Assembly (NCBI GenBank): GCA_965652645.1
Contig: CBFGXE010000002.1
Span: 62,001 to 126,000 of the forward strand
DNA: 64,000 bases
Direction: 5' to 3'
From: ZC4RG30 sp965652645
GTDB lineage: Bacteria > Pseudomonadota > Gammaproteobacteria > Steroidobacterales > Steroidobacteraceae
Position 1 is the stretch's first letter. Each line of letters opens with the position of its first letter. The notes beneath the pieces are model-generated. The model searched no databases. It saw only the letters and a list, made by a program, of their open reading frames with translations, and had not been told where the DNA came from. Positions 45,103 through 52,202 of this stretch are shown here, one piece after another. The translations under genes and the position numbers were made by a program.

Positions 45103-45897
45103 TCAATTGCCCTGCGGGCCGGTAATGCCAAACACTGCCCCTGCGGGATCGGCGGCAACCGCCACCCAGTCACCGCCCGGCACCTGGTGCAGTTCCTGCA
45201 GCAGGCGGCCGCCATGGGCCTGGATGGCCCGGCACGCGGCCGCTGCAGATTCCACGCCGAAGTAGGGCACCCAGCCGGCTGCGGGCAAGCCCGGCGCCCG
45301 CTGCATGATGGCGCCCACGCGCACCCCTTCATGGTCCATGAAGCAGTAGTCGCCGAGCGCGCCCATCGGCATCGCTTCGTCAAAGCGGTAGCCGAAATGG
45401 CGGGCGTAGAACTGCTTCGCACGCGCAAGGTCGGGACTGGCCAGCTCGTTCCAGCGCACGCGCTGCGGGGCGCTTGTATCGAACACATCGCTCCTGGCAT
45501 CGGGCTGGTCCGGCGGCGGAACCGGCTTCATCACGTAGAACGGCGTGCCCATGGGATCGCCTACCATGGCGATCTGCCCCACGGGGAGTTCCATGCGCAT
45601 CCAGGTGGTGCCGCCATCGGCCTCGATGGCACGCGTGGCGGCGCCCACGTCCTCCACTTCGATGTAGGCCATCCAGCACGGCATGGCGCCCTGCTGCTGC
45701 ATGCCAGGTGAAAGCGCCAGCATGCCGCCTGCGGCGCGTCCGTCGTCGCGCAGGATCATGCGGTAGTCCCGGGCGCCTGGTGCTGCCGCCCCGTCCGGCC
45801 CGGGCACGCTCCAGCCGACCACGGCCCCGTAGAACTTCGTGGCCGCGCCCGGATCCGGCGTCATCAATTCGTACCAGATGAAGCTGCCTGCACCCAT
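45103..45897 (-). CDS. Two-domain VOC (glyoxalase/bleomycin-resistance-type) protein
   Basis: 264 residues from ATG 45897, which shares one base with the TetR stop (TGATG). Two VOC half-modules are visible: residues about 5-120 (FIWYELMTPDPGAATKFYGAVVGW, then AYIEVEDVGAATRAIEADGG) and about 140-260 (RVRWNELASPDLARAKQFYARHFGY, then PYFGVESAAAACRAIQAHGG). The same arrangement occurs in a family annotated as glyoxalase/bleomycin-resistance proteins in actinobacteria and proteobacteria, with unknown substrate. The tight link to TetR suggests induction by a small molecule that the protein binds or modifies. Confidence 0.88.
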   Translation of the reverse strand: MGAGSFIWYELMTPDPGAATKFYGAVVGWSVPGPDGAAAPGARDYRMILRDDGRAAGGMLALSPGMQQQGAMPCWMAYIEVEDVGAATRAIEADGGTTWMRMELPVGQIAMVGDPMGTPFYVMKPVPPPDQPDARSDVFDTSAPQRVRWNELASPDLARAKQFYARHFGYRFDEAMPMGALGDYCFMDHEGVRVGAIMQRAPGLPAAGWVPYFGVESAAAACRAIQAHGGRLLQELHQVPGGDWVAVAADPAGAVFGITGPQGN

Positions 45898-46526
45898 CAG
45901 ACCTTCTCCTTGAACAGCAACCGCAAATGATTCTTCAGGTGGGCAATCGCATCCAGCAGCGGGGTGCGATCGCCGGCGGACTTGGCCAGCACGAAACCAC
46001 CTTGCAGGACGGTCTGCGTGTACAGCGCCAGGCTTGCCGCATTCACCTCGATGCGGGGTGGACGGGCCTGGATCGCCGCCGCGAAGTCCCTTTCCAGTTG
46101 CGCGGCATGGTCGGTGATGGTTGTCCCGAGGGCGGCGCGCATGGGCTCGGAGGTGGCAAACACCTCCTGCACCGCCGTGCCCGCGAAGCAGGTGATGTCT
46201 TCCAGCGGCCCGTCGGCCAGCGAGGCGCGGAAATCCAGGTAGCCGAAGATCCGCTGCAGGGGGTCGTGCAGCTGCTGGAATCCGGCATTGGCGAACAGGG
46301 GCGCGGTCACGGTGGTCCAGTGGCGGGCTGCGGCCACGCCCAGCTCTTCCTTCGAGGCGAAGTGGTGGAAGAACGCGCCCTTGGTGACGCCGGCCTCGGC
46401 GCACAGGTCATCCACCGTCGTGGCATGCCAGCCCTTGCGGCGCACGAGCTTGTGGGCTGCGTCGAGCAACGCAGTGCGCGCACTGCCGCGCGCCCTTGCC
46501 TGCTCCGGTTTTTTCCCCGTTTCCAT
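45897..46526 (-). CDS. TetR-family transcriptional regulator
   Basis: 209 residues from ATG 46526 (a GTG one codon earlier is also possible). The N-terminal helix-turn-helix is clear: ALLDAAHKLVRRKGWHATTVDDLCAEAGVTKGAFFHHFASKEEL, residues about 20-62. The C-terminal ligand domain has a candidate pocket with Cys and aromatic residues (DITCFAGTAVQEVFATSE). TetR proteins repress their own operons until a ligand is bound. It heads the leftward operon with two VOC genes and faces the ArsR-AHSA1 pair across a 106-base region with three related palindromes. Confidence 0.93.
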   Translation of the reverse strand: METGKKPEQARARGSARTALLDAAHKLVRRKGWHATTVDDLCAEAGVTKGAFFHHFASKEELGVAAARHWTTVTAPLFANAGFQQLHDPLQRIFGYLDFRASLADGPLEDITCFAGTAVQEVFATSEPMRAALGTTITDHAAQLERDFAAAIQARPPRIEVNAASLALYTQTVLQGGFVLAKSAGDRTPLLDAIAHLKNHLRLLFKEKV

Positions 46527-46541
46527 CACGGAGCGAAACCT

Positions 46542-46553
46542 AACCGACTGGTT
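46542..46553. promoter_or_regulatory. TetR-type operator, site 1
   Basis: AACCGACTGGTT is an inverted repeat AACC-N4-GGTT 15 bases before the tetR ATG. It lies between a possible leftward -35 (TGGACA, 46566-46561) and -10 (TTAGGT, 46543-46538), so binding would repress tetR and the VOC genes. Confidence 0.6.
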
Positions 46554-46568
46554 GGTATGTTGTCCAGC

Positions 46569-46597
46569 TTTACATGCCAGATCGACGGACCTATATT
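46569..46597 (+). promoter_or_regulatory. Sigma-70 promoter for the ArsR-AHSA1 pair
   Basis: TTTACA (46569-46574) and TATATT (46592-46597) are separated by the ideal 17 bases. The predicted start is near 46604, about 29 bases before the arsR-type ATG. Confidence 0.7.
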
Positions 46598-46611
46598 AAC
46601 CATCTGGTTAA
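46596..46611. promoter_or_regulatory. TetR-type operator, site 2
   Basis: TTAACCATCTGGTTAA is a perfect inverted repeat TTAACC-N4-GGTTAA. It covers the end of the rightward -10 element and the predicted start point, an arrangement expected for repression. Confidence 0.65.
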
Positions 46612-46613
46612 TT

Positions 46614-46625
46614 AACTGACTGGTG
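46614..46625. promoter_or_regulatory. TetR-type operator, site 3 (degenerate)
   Basis: AACTGACTGGTG differs from site 1 at the last base of each arm and keeps the same GACT centre. It lies three bases after site 2, on the leader of the rightward pair, and may support cooperative binding. Confidence 0.4.
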
Positions 46626-46632
46626 AATCCGG

Positions 46633-46980
46633 ATGCAGGATCCCCTCAGCCGCACTTTCTCGGCCCTGGCCGACCCGACCCGGCGCGCCATGCTCGCGCG
46701 CCTGTCGCGCGGCGAGGCGAACGTGTCGGAAATCGCGCAGCCCTTCCTGCACGAGATGAGCCTGCCCGCAGTGACCAAGCACCTGAAGGTGCTGGAACAG
46801 GCCGGCCTCATCACCAAGGGCCGCCAGAAGCAATGGCGTCCCTGCCGGCTGAATGGAGCGCCGCTGCGCGAGGCAGTGGACTGGATGGAGCAGTACCGCC
46901 TGGCCTGGGAGGAGCAACTGGACCGGCTCGGCGAATACCTGCAGGCGAAAACACAGGGAGAACGGAATGGCCGCAAGTAG
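46633..46980 (+). CDS. ArsR-family winged-helix regulator (SdpR/AHSA1-partner type)
   Basis: 115 residues. Winged helix at about 5-85: TFSALADPTRRAMLARLSRGEANVSEIA, then MSLPAVTKHLKVLEQAGLI and KGRQKQWRPC in the wing. No paired metal-binding cysteines (the ELCVCDL motif of metal sensors) are present. It belongs to the non-metal ArsR group that is usually co-encoded with AHSA1/SRPBCC proteins, as here. Its gene overlaps the next by 14 bases. Confidence 0.92.
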   Translation: MQDPLSRTFSALADPTRRAMLARLSRGEANVSEIAQPFLHEMSLPAVTKHLKVLEQAGLITKGRQKQWRPCRLNGAPLREAVDWMEQYRLAWEEQLDRLGEYLQAKTQGERNGRK

Positions 46981-47917
46981 CAAGTCCAGCAACATCCACC
47001 TCACGCGCGTCTACGACGCGCCACTGTCAGCGGTGTGGGAGGCCTGGACGGTACCGGAGGAAGTCGCACTGTGGTGGGGGCCGCGCGGCTTCACGCTCAC
47101 CACGCACAGCCGCGACCTGCGCACCGGCGGGCACTGGCACTACACCATGCACGGACCCGACGGCACGGACTATGAAAACACCACGCAGTACCTGGAGGTG
47201 GTGCCGCAGCAGAGGCTGGTCTATGACCACGGCGGCCATCGCGAGCGCCCGCCCCTGTTCCGCGTGACGGTGCTGTTCACCGAGCGCGGTGGACGCACGC
47301 GGCTCGACATGACCATGAGCCTGCCGACCCCGGAGGCCGCCGAGCAGACCCGCGGGTTCATCCGCCAGGCCGGCGGAAATTCCACCTGGGATCGCCTGGC
47401 CGAGTACCTGGGCAAGCGCTGCGCGGGAAAGGAGCAATTCTTCATCGCCCGCTCCTTCGACGCCCCCATCGACCGCGTGTACAGCATGTGGACGGATCCG
47501 GTGCAACTGGCGCGCTGGATGCCGCCCGCGGGCGCAACCATGGAGTTCCTGCGGGCCGAGCCGCGTGTGGACGGCTCTTCCCTCTACGCCATGCGGTTGC
47601 CCGACGGCCAGACCATCCATGGCCTGATCGGATACCAGAGACTGGAGCCACCGCAGCTCATCGCCTACACCCAGCAGTTCTGCGATGCCGCGGGCAAGGT
47701 GATGCGTCCGCCGTTCTTCGCCGACTGGCCACTCACCATGCTTGCCGTCGTCGAGTTCGCCGAGGAAGGCCCGGAGGGCACGCGGGTGACGGTGCGATGG
47801 GAGCCCGCCCACGATGCCACCGCGGCGGACATCGCGGAATTCGCCCGGCAGCGCGGCAGCATGACCGGCGGCTGGACCGGCAGCTTCGACAAGCTTGAAG
47901 CCCTCCTCGGGGCCTGA
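46967..47917 (+). CDS. Tandem SRPBCC (AHSA1-type) ligand-binding protein
   Basis: 316 residues from ATG 46967 inside the end of the ArsR gene, preceded by GGGAG. Two AHSA1-like domains in one chain: residues about 10-145 (HLTRVYDAPLSAVWEAWTVPEEVALWWGPRGF) and 150-310 (FFIARSFDAPIDRVYSMWTDPVQLARWMPPAG). Such domains are usually single and bind hydrophobic ligands in a helix-grip pocket. The ArsR-SRPBCC pairing is common, the SRPBCC protein probably binding the inducer or its target. The second half has the longer insert GKVMRPPFFADWPLTM seen in some family members. Confidence 0.88.
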   Translation: MAASSKSSNIHLTRVYDAPLSAVWEAWTVPEEVALWWGPRGFTLTTHSRDLRTGGHWHYTMHGPDGTDYENTTQYLEVVPQQRLVYDHGGHRERPPLFRVTVLFTERGGRTRLDMTMSLPTPEAAEQTRGFIRQAGGNSTWDRLAEYLGKRCAGKEQFFIARSFDAPIDRVYSMWTDPVQLARWMPPAGATMEFLRAEPRVDGSSLYAMRLPDGQTIHGLIGYQRLEPPQLIAYTQQFCDAAGKVMRPPFFADWPLTMLAVVEFAEEGPEGTRVTVRWEPAHDATAADIAEFARQRGSMTGGWTGSFDKLEALLGA

Positions 47918-47947
47918 ACGGGCGCGGCGCCCGCGCCCAGCGGCCAT

Positions 47948-47969
47948 CCGCCGACATGCCTGTCGGCGG
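47948..47969 (+). terminator. Hairpin after the AHSA1 gene
   Basis: CCGCCGACA (47948-47956), loop TGCC, TGTCGGCGG (47961-47969): a perfect 9-base stem starting 30 bases after the stop codon. No T-run follows, so it is at best a weak intrinsic terminator. Confidence 0.4.
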
Positions 47970-48072
47970 GCGGACGACACGGGCGTAGGACCAGCGCTCC
48001 TTCATCCGCACGGGGGAAACCCCGGCGCGGGGTGCTGTCGAACCAGGCGTGACCTGCAGACAGGAGCGCGAC

Positions 48073-48423
48073 ATGAACAAGCATCTCGCCCTTGCATTTG
48101 CCATCGGTTCCTTCGGCATCGTGGGTGCCGCGGCGCCGCTGGATAACCCGGACATGCTGGAGGTGCGCACGGTGGGCGTGCCTTATGACCGTTCGGAAAT
48201 CCGTGATGAACGTTCCGCCGGGGATCTGTTCTTCCGCATTCGCCAGACCGCGGAGGAAGTCTGCCGGATTTCCGCCCATCCACGCGGCTACGAGATCTGG
48301 CACGAGCACGATTGCGAAGCCGAGGCGGTGGACCAGGCCGTGCGCGAGGCCCGGATCCCGGCGCTCGAGGAGTATTACGAGGATCTCGGCGAGGCACGTC
48401 CGACACAGCCGGCGCCGAGGTGA
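48073..48423 (+). CDS. UrcA-family exported protein
   Basis: 116 residues from ATG 48073, preceded by CAGGAGCG. A signal peptide spans about 1-20 (LALAFAIGSFGIVGAAAP). The mature part shows the UrcA pattern: a short strand (VGVPYDRSEI), an acidic turn, LFFRIRQTAEEVC, then a second Cys in HEHDCEAEAVDQAVREARIPAL; the two cysteines probably form a disulfide. UrcA proteins are small periplasmic proteins of unknown function common in sphingomonads, caulobacters and some gammaproteobacteria. It stands alone. Confidence 0.8.
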   Translation: MNKHLALAFAIGSFGIVGAAAPLDNPDMLEVRTVGVPYDRSEIRDERSAGDLFFRIRQTAEEVCRISAHPRGYEIWHEHDCEAEAVDQAVREARIPALEEYYEDLGEARPTQPAPR

Positions 48424-48438
48424 GGCCGCGCGGGCGGT

Positions 48439-48996
48439 TCAGCCGCGCCAGTTGGCGTGGCGGCTCCAGTACTCCACGCTGCGGCGGTACGCGGCAGGAT
48501 CCAGCGGCACGCCTGACCCGCCCTCCGCGACGCCCAGCGCATTGCGCATCATCGTGACGGGCGCCATGGGAATCTCCACGGGGGCATCGGTGTACATGCA
48601 GCCGACGATGCCCCAGTCAGCCTCGATGGGAGAGCCTTCCTTCGCAAGCTGCTCCCGGCTGTAGAGGATGGGGATCAGGTAGTCGGCCACCGGTGGCTGC
48701 ACGCCCTCGAACCAGCGCACCAGCACCGGCAGCTCGCTGCGGGTTCGCGCCTCGTAGTCCGAGCGCAGCAGGTGGCGGTTGGCCTCGGTGACCGGAATGG
48801 TGAGGCAGCGCGTGGATGTCCAGTTGCGATGCACGTGCAGCACGCAGAAGGGTGCGTATCCAGGCAATACCTCCAGCGGAGCGTGCTCGTTCAGGTAGCG
48901 CTCGAATTCCCCGGCGGTGATGTCCTGGATGGTGTTGCGCCGCGACTCCCTCGGGAACAGCCGTGCGCGCGCGAACTCCGTCATCACGATCTTCAT
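48439..48996 (-). CDS. DUF3228 family protein
   Basis: 185 residues. It matches DUF3228 along its length: FARARLFPRESRRNTIQDIT near the start, GYAPFCVLHVHRNWTS, YEARTRSELPVLVRWFEGV and LIPILYSREQLAKEG followed by WGIVGCMYTD. No function is established for the family. ATG 48996 starts it. It lies 28 bases after the 573-residue unrecognised gene on the same strand, and the pair is probably one operon. Confidence 0.85.
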   Translation of the reverse strand: MKIVMTEFARARLFPRESRRNTIQDITAGEFERYLNEHAPLEVLPGYAPFCVLHVHRNWTSTRCLTIPVTEANRHLLRSDYEARTRSELPVLVRWFEGVQPPVADYLIPILYSREQLAKEGSPIEADWGIVGCMYTDAPVEIPMAPVTMMRNALGVAEGGSGVPLDPAAYRRSVEYWSRHANWRG

Positions 48997-49024
48997 GGCT
49001 TCATGCCCTGCAAGTGTTCCTTCC

Positions 49025-50746
49025 TCATGCCCCGACCACCAGGCCCGGGCACATCAGCGCCATCACGCCGAGGACGGCCTTCGGCATGCCGGCCAGTCGC
49101 GCATCGGCTCCGGCGCCCAGCACATCCGTGAGGATGTCCTTCGACAGCGCGACCCAGCCGCCACCAGTGTGGAAACTGGCAATGAATTCCCCCTCGTTGC
49201 GGTCCGCCAGCAGCCTCGCCTCATCGCAGGCCTGTGCCCTGCCTTCAGACACCCACTTTTCATCGGAGGCGCGCAGGTATCGGGAATCGAGCGCGGGCAC
49301 GGTGTCGCCGGGGGTGGCCGCCCCTTCTTCCGTCACATGCAGGCGTCCGGTGGGCGCAGCATCCCTGCCATTCACCCGGGCTTCGATCGCCCGCCGCAGC
49401 CGGTTGAACATCTCCTCGGCGAAGGACTGGGGATATTCGTACTGTTTCTGCACTTCGGCGCTGATGTGCGGCAGGCGTCGCCAGCCGCTCACCCAGGCCA
49501 GCTTGTCCGCGCCTGCTTCTGCGTCCGCGAACACATCCTCAAGCGAAAAACGCCGCTCGGCATCCGGCTGCAGGGCCTTCATGGTCATGTGCTCGAGCAG
49601 GTTCGAGGAGAAGCCGAACATCACCCCGTAGGGAGAGAAGGTGCCGGGCACGGGCGCGAATCGCGGGCAGTCGACTGCCAGCGGCTGCACGATGCTTTCG
49701 AGCTCCTGCACATAGCGGTCCACAAGCTCCACATGGCGCCGCCCCATCGGCGTCAACGCGGCGCCGCTGGCCACGAACAGGTGCTCGATCATGCTGTAGG
49801 CGCGCAGCAACCGCGGATGGTTCAGGAACAGGTCGGGATCAGGCGAGATGGCCTGGCAGATCGCGCCCGCCAATTCCAGGCGTCGCGGATCCTCGCCTCC
49901 CCGCACCGCACGCCGGTACGCGGCCAGCAGCGGCACCAGCGCCTGGATGGTCATCGCGCAGTCCAGCGCATTGGAGCGGCGCGTGTCCAGCAGCAGCGCG
50001 TGGTCATCCAGCGCCCTGCCCTGCATGTTGAAGTAGCGAAGCTGCGAGCGCAGGTGGCCGCCGGCCATCACCACGGTGGCGCGGTGGATCTCCAGCCGCT
50101 CCTCCACGTCGAGCGATTCCGCCAGCTTCTGCGCCACCCGGAAATACGCACCGAGGTCGTCGGTGGTGGGACTCTGCGCCACGGGCACCAGCCAGCGGGG
50201 ATCCCGCACCAGCACCGGCTGGTCTGCCGGCGAACTGCGCCAGAGCGCATCAAGCAGCTGACGCAACTGACCGAGGCGGGCGGAGGCATCACCCTGGCCC
50301 TCGTCCCACACCCGCATGGACAGCAGCGTGGCGCAGCGGACCACATACAGGTTGAACAGGGCCTGCGCGAACCGCACGCGGCCATTGCGCCCCGGCCAGC
50401 GCGTGGCGCGCCACAGGGTGAAGGCCCGCGACATCATGTCCGCGGGATCGAACATCTCGTTGGGAATGCCGGGCATCTCGCGCGGCCTGAAGCCCTCGGC
50501 CCAGTGGGCCTCCTGCAGTTTTCCGCGCAACGCGACCTGCTGGCGGGTGAGCCCGGCGGTGGCAAAGAAGCAGTCCTCGAACTCCCGGTCGAGCAGCCGC
50601 CGGTCCTGCAGCAGATGGGGCGGGGCCTGCCGGGCGTTCAGCAGTGCCTGCAGGCGCTCCACGATCGCGGCGCGGTGTGCGATGAAGTGCTGCAGCAGTT
50701 CAATATGTGCCTTGAATGGCAGCGGGGCGGATCGTTCGGTGGTCAC
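49025..50746 (-). CDS. Uncharacterised 573-residue mostly helical protein
   Basis: 573 residues from GTG 50746; the frame continues open to 51241 but that part lies antisense to the glycosylase-like gene and shows no domain character. No signal peptide or membrane helix is visible, so it is cytoplasmic. It reads as almost entirely helical, with recognisable stretches such as LLDREFEDCFFATAGLTRQQ, RVRFAQALFNLYVVRCATLL, RLEIHRATVVMAGGHLRSQL and YSMIEHLFVASGAALTP. I recognise no family or catalytic motif. Two HLRSQL/HIS and Glu-rich patches could bind a ligand or metal, but that is speculation. It is followed by the DUF3228 gene. Confidence 0.7.
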   Translation of the reverse strand: MTTERSAPLPFKAHIELLQHFIAHRAAIVERLQALLNARQAPPHLLQDRRLLDREFEDCFFATAGLTRQQVALRGKLQEAHWAEGFRPREMPGIPNEMFDPADMMSRAFTLWRATRWPGRNGRVRFAQALFNLYVVRCATLLSMRVWDEGQGDASARLGQLRQLLDALWRSSPADQPVLVRDPRWLVPVAQSPTTDDLGAYFRVAQKLAESLDVEERLEIHRATVVMAGGHLRSQLRYFNMQGRALDDHALLLDTRRSNALDCAMTIQALVPLLAAYRRAVRGGEDPRRLELAGAICQAISPDPDLFLNHPRLLRAYSMIEHLFVASGAALTPMGRRHVELVDRYVQELESIVQPLAVDCPRFAPVPGTFSPYGVMFGFSSNLLEHMTMKALQPDAERRFSLEDVFADAEAGADKLAWVSGWRRLPHISAEVQKQYEYPQSFAEEMFNRLRRAIEARVNGRDAAPTGRLHVTEEGAATPGDTVPALDSRYLRASDEKWVSEGRAQACDEARLLADRNEGEFIASFHTGGGWVALSKDILTDVLGAGADARLAGMPKAVLGVMALMCPGLVVGA

Positions 50747-50833
50747 GGCGTCGCGAGCATAACAAGCACCCTGCCGGCGCGCAGGCGCATGCCGGAATGA
50801 CGCCGCGCCACCGGCACGGTAGATTGCCGCCCC

Positions 50834-51481
50834 GTGCGAACCCTTCCCCGACTCGAAAAGTTCTTCGATCGCCTGCTCGCGCCCACCGGTCCTGGCGTGT
50901 TCAACCCCTGGCTCGATCATGATCCCGGCACCGATGCCCTGCCCGATGCCGCCGCCGCGCGCCTGCTGCGGCTGCGGGCCTTCTTCAATACGCGACCACG
51001 CTGGCTGCTGCTGGGCGAGGCTGCGGGCTACCAGGGCGCGCATGTCAGCGGCATTCCCTTTACCAGTGAACGCCTGCTGCTGGCGGGGGCCATCCCGCGC
51101 GTGGACATCCGGGGCCAACGCCTGTCCGTGCGGCCGCGGCCCTGGAGCGAACCCTCGGCCACCACGGTGTGGGGCACCCTGCATGCGCTGGGCCGGGCCG
51201 GTGACACCCTGCTGTGGAATGCCTATCCGTGGCACCCGCACCGGCCAGGCCTGCCGCAGTCAAACCGCACGCCAACGCCGCTGGAACGCCGCGCCGGCCT
51301 GCCCGTGCTCCAGGCGCTGCTGGCCGCGTTCCCGGCCGTGCGCTGCTTCGCCGTGGGCCGGAATGCGGAAGCTTCGCTGGCCGAGGTGGGTGTGCGCGCC
51401 ACGCCGCTGCGCCATCCATCAATGGGTGGCGCCACCGCGTTCCGCGAAGGGTTGCGCCGCGCCCTTGCAGAAGAGTCCTGA
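50834..51481 (+). CDS. Uracil-DNA glycosylase superfamily protein
   Basis: 215 residues from GTG 50834. The pattern matches the uracil-DNA glycosylase fold: LLLGEAAGYQGAHVSGIPFTSE around the first active-site loop, VWGTLHALGRAGDTLLWNAYPWHPH for the central strand and loop, and near the C-terminus CFAVGRNAEASLAEVG followed by LRHPSMGGA for the DNA-intercalation block. The first loop reads GEAxGxxGAHxSGIPF rather than the standard GQDPYH or GEAPG, and a catalytic Asp or Glu is not obvious, so its base specificity is uncertain and it may not be a classical uracil glycosylase. Confidence 0.75.
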   Translation: MRTLPRLEKFFDRLLAPTGPGVFNPWLDHDPGTDALPDAAAARLLRLRAFFNTRPRWLLLGEAAGYQGAHVSGIPFTSERLLLAGAIPRVDIRGQRLSVRPRPWSEPSATTVWGTLHALGRAGDTLLWNAYPWHPHRPGLPQSNRTPTPLERRAGLPVLQALLAAFPAVRCFAVGRNAEASLAEVGVRATPLRHPSMGGATAFREGLRRALAEES

Positions 51482-51543
51482 GGGGACCGGCGAGCGCGCG
51501 GCGCACTACAATCCCCATCTCCCATTGGCCCGGAACAATCGGC

Positions 51544-51963
51544 ATGAAATACCTGCACACCATGGTCCGCGTGACCAGCCTGGAAGATTCCCTGCGCTTC
51601 TACCGCGATGCACTTGGCCTCGAGGTGCTGCGCAAGCACGAAAACCCGCAGGGTCGCTTCACGCTGGTGTTCCTGGCGGCTCCGGGCCAGCCCGAGGCGC
51701 AGGTGGAGCTGACGTACAACTGGGATCCGGAAGCCTATACGGGCGGGCGCAATTTCGGGCACCTGGCCTACGAAGTGGATGACATCTACGCCACCTGCGA
51801 GCGCCTGCAGCAGCAGGGCGTGCAGATCCTGCGTCCGCCGCGGGATGGCAGGATGGCCTTCGTGCGTTCGCCGGACCAGATTTCGATCGAGCTGCTGCAG
51901 AAGGGCGAGGCGCTTGCGCCCAGGGAACCATGGGCGCAGATGCCGAACGTGGGGAGCTGGTAG
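51544..51963 (+). CDS. gloA: Glyoxalase I (lactoylglutathione lyase)
   Basis: 139 residues from ATG 51544. All four metal ligands of Ni/Zn glyoxalase I can be placed: His5 (MKYLHTMVRV), a Glu in VELTYNW, a His in FGHLAYEVDD and a Glu in ISIELLQKG. Further family blocks are SLEDSLRFYRDALGLEVLRK and PGQPEAQVELTYNW. It converts the hemithioacetal of methylglyoxal and glutathione to lactoylglutathione. A remnant-like sigma-factor start lies antisense just downstream (51989-52051). Confidence 0.95.
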   Translation: MKYLHTMVRVTSLEDSLRFYRDALGLEVLRKHENPQGRFTLVFLAAPGQPEAQVELTYNWDPEAYTGGRNFGHLAYEVDDIYATCERLQQQGVQILRPPRDGRMAFVRSPDQISIELLQKGEALAPREPWAQMPNVGSW

Positions 51964-51988
51964 ACGGGCATTCTCCCTGCCAGGGGTC

Positions 51989-52051
51989 ACGGCGCCAGGC
52001 AAGGTGCGGCTCGATCAGCGTGCGGAATCGCTTGTTGTCGGCCCCGGTCAT
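51989..52051 (-). pseudogene. Possible remnant of an ECF sigma-factor start
   Basis: On the minus strand GGAGAGG precedes an ATG at 52051 that opens with MTGADNKRFRTLIEPHLAWR. The segment FRTLIEPHL resembles the N-terminal helix of ECF sigma factors (the ARFExLVxPHLxxAYNLAR pattern). After about 20 codons the resemblance ends and the frame runs antisense into gloA. A short truncated 5' end is possible, but so is chance similarity. Confidence 0.25.
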
Positions 52052-52202
52052 CGTGCCTCTCCACCTGTCCTGCAGTGATTACATTCCAGCGACAGGAATC
52101 CAACGGTGCGGAGGCCGTCCCGTGCCGTCGGGCTTAGAATCGGCAGCCGGTGGCTGGATGCCAGCCAGCAACGCAATTGACCGGACCAACCAGGGAGCCG
52201 CC

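Noticed and set aside
44603..45897. The two VOC proteins as a glyoxalase pathway with gloA
   Set aside because: They lack the recognisable metal-ligand set of glyoxalase I and lie in a separate TetR operon about 6 kb away.
51659..52051. Full 130-codon frame antisense to gloA as a gene
   Set aside because: Only the first 20 codons look protein-like; the rest is low-complexity shadow of gloA. The start is kept only as a possible remnant.
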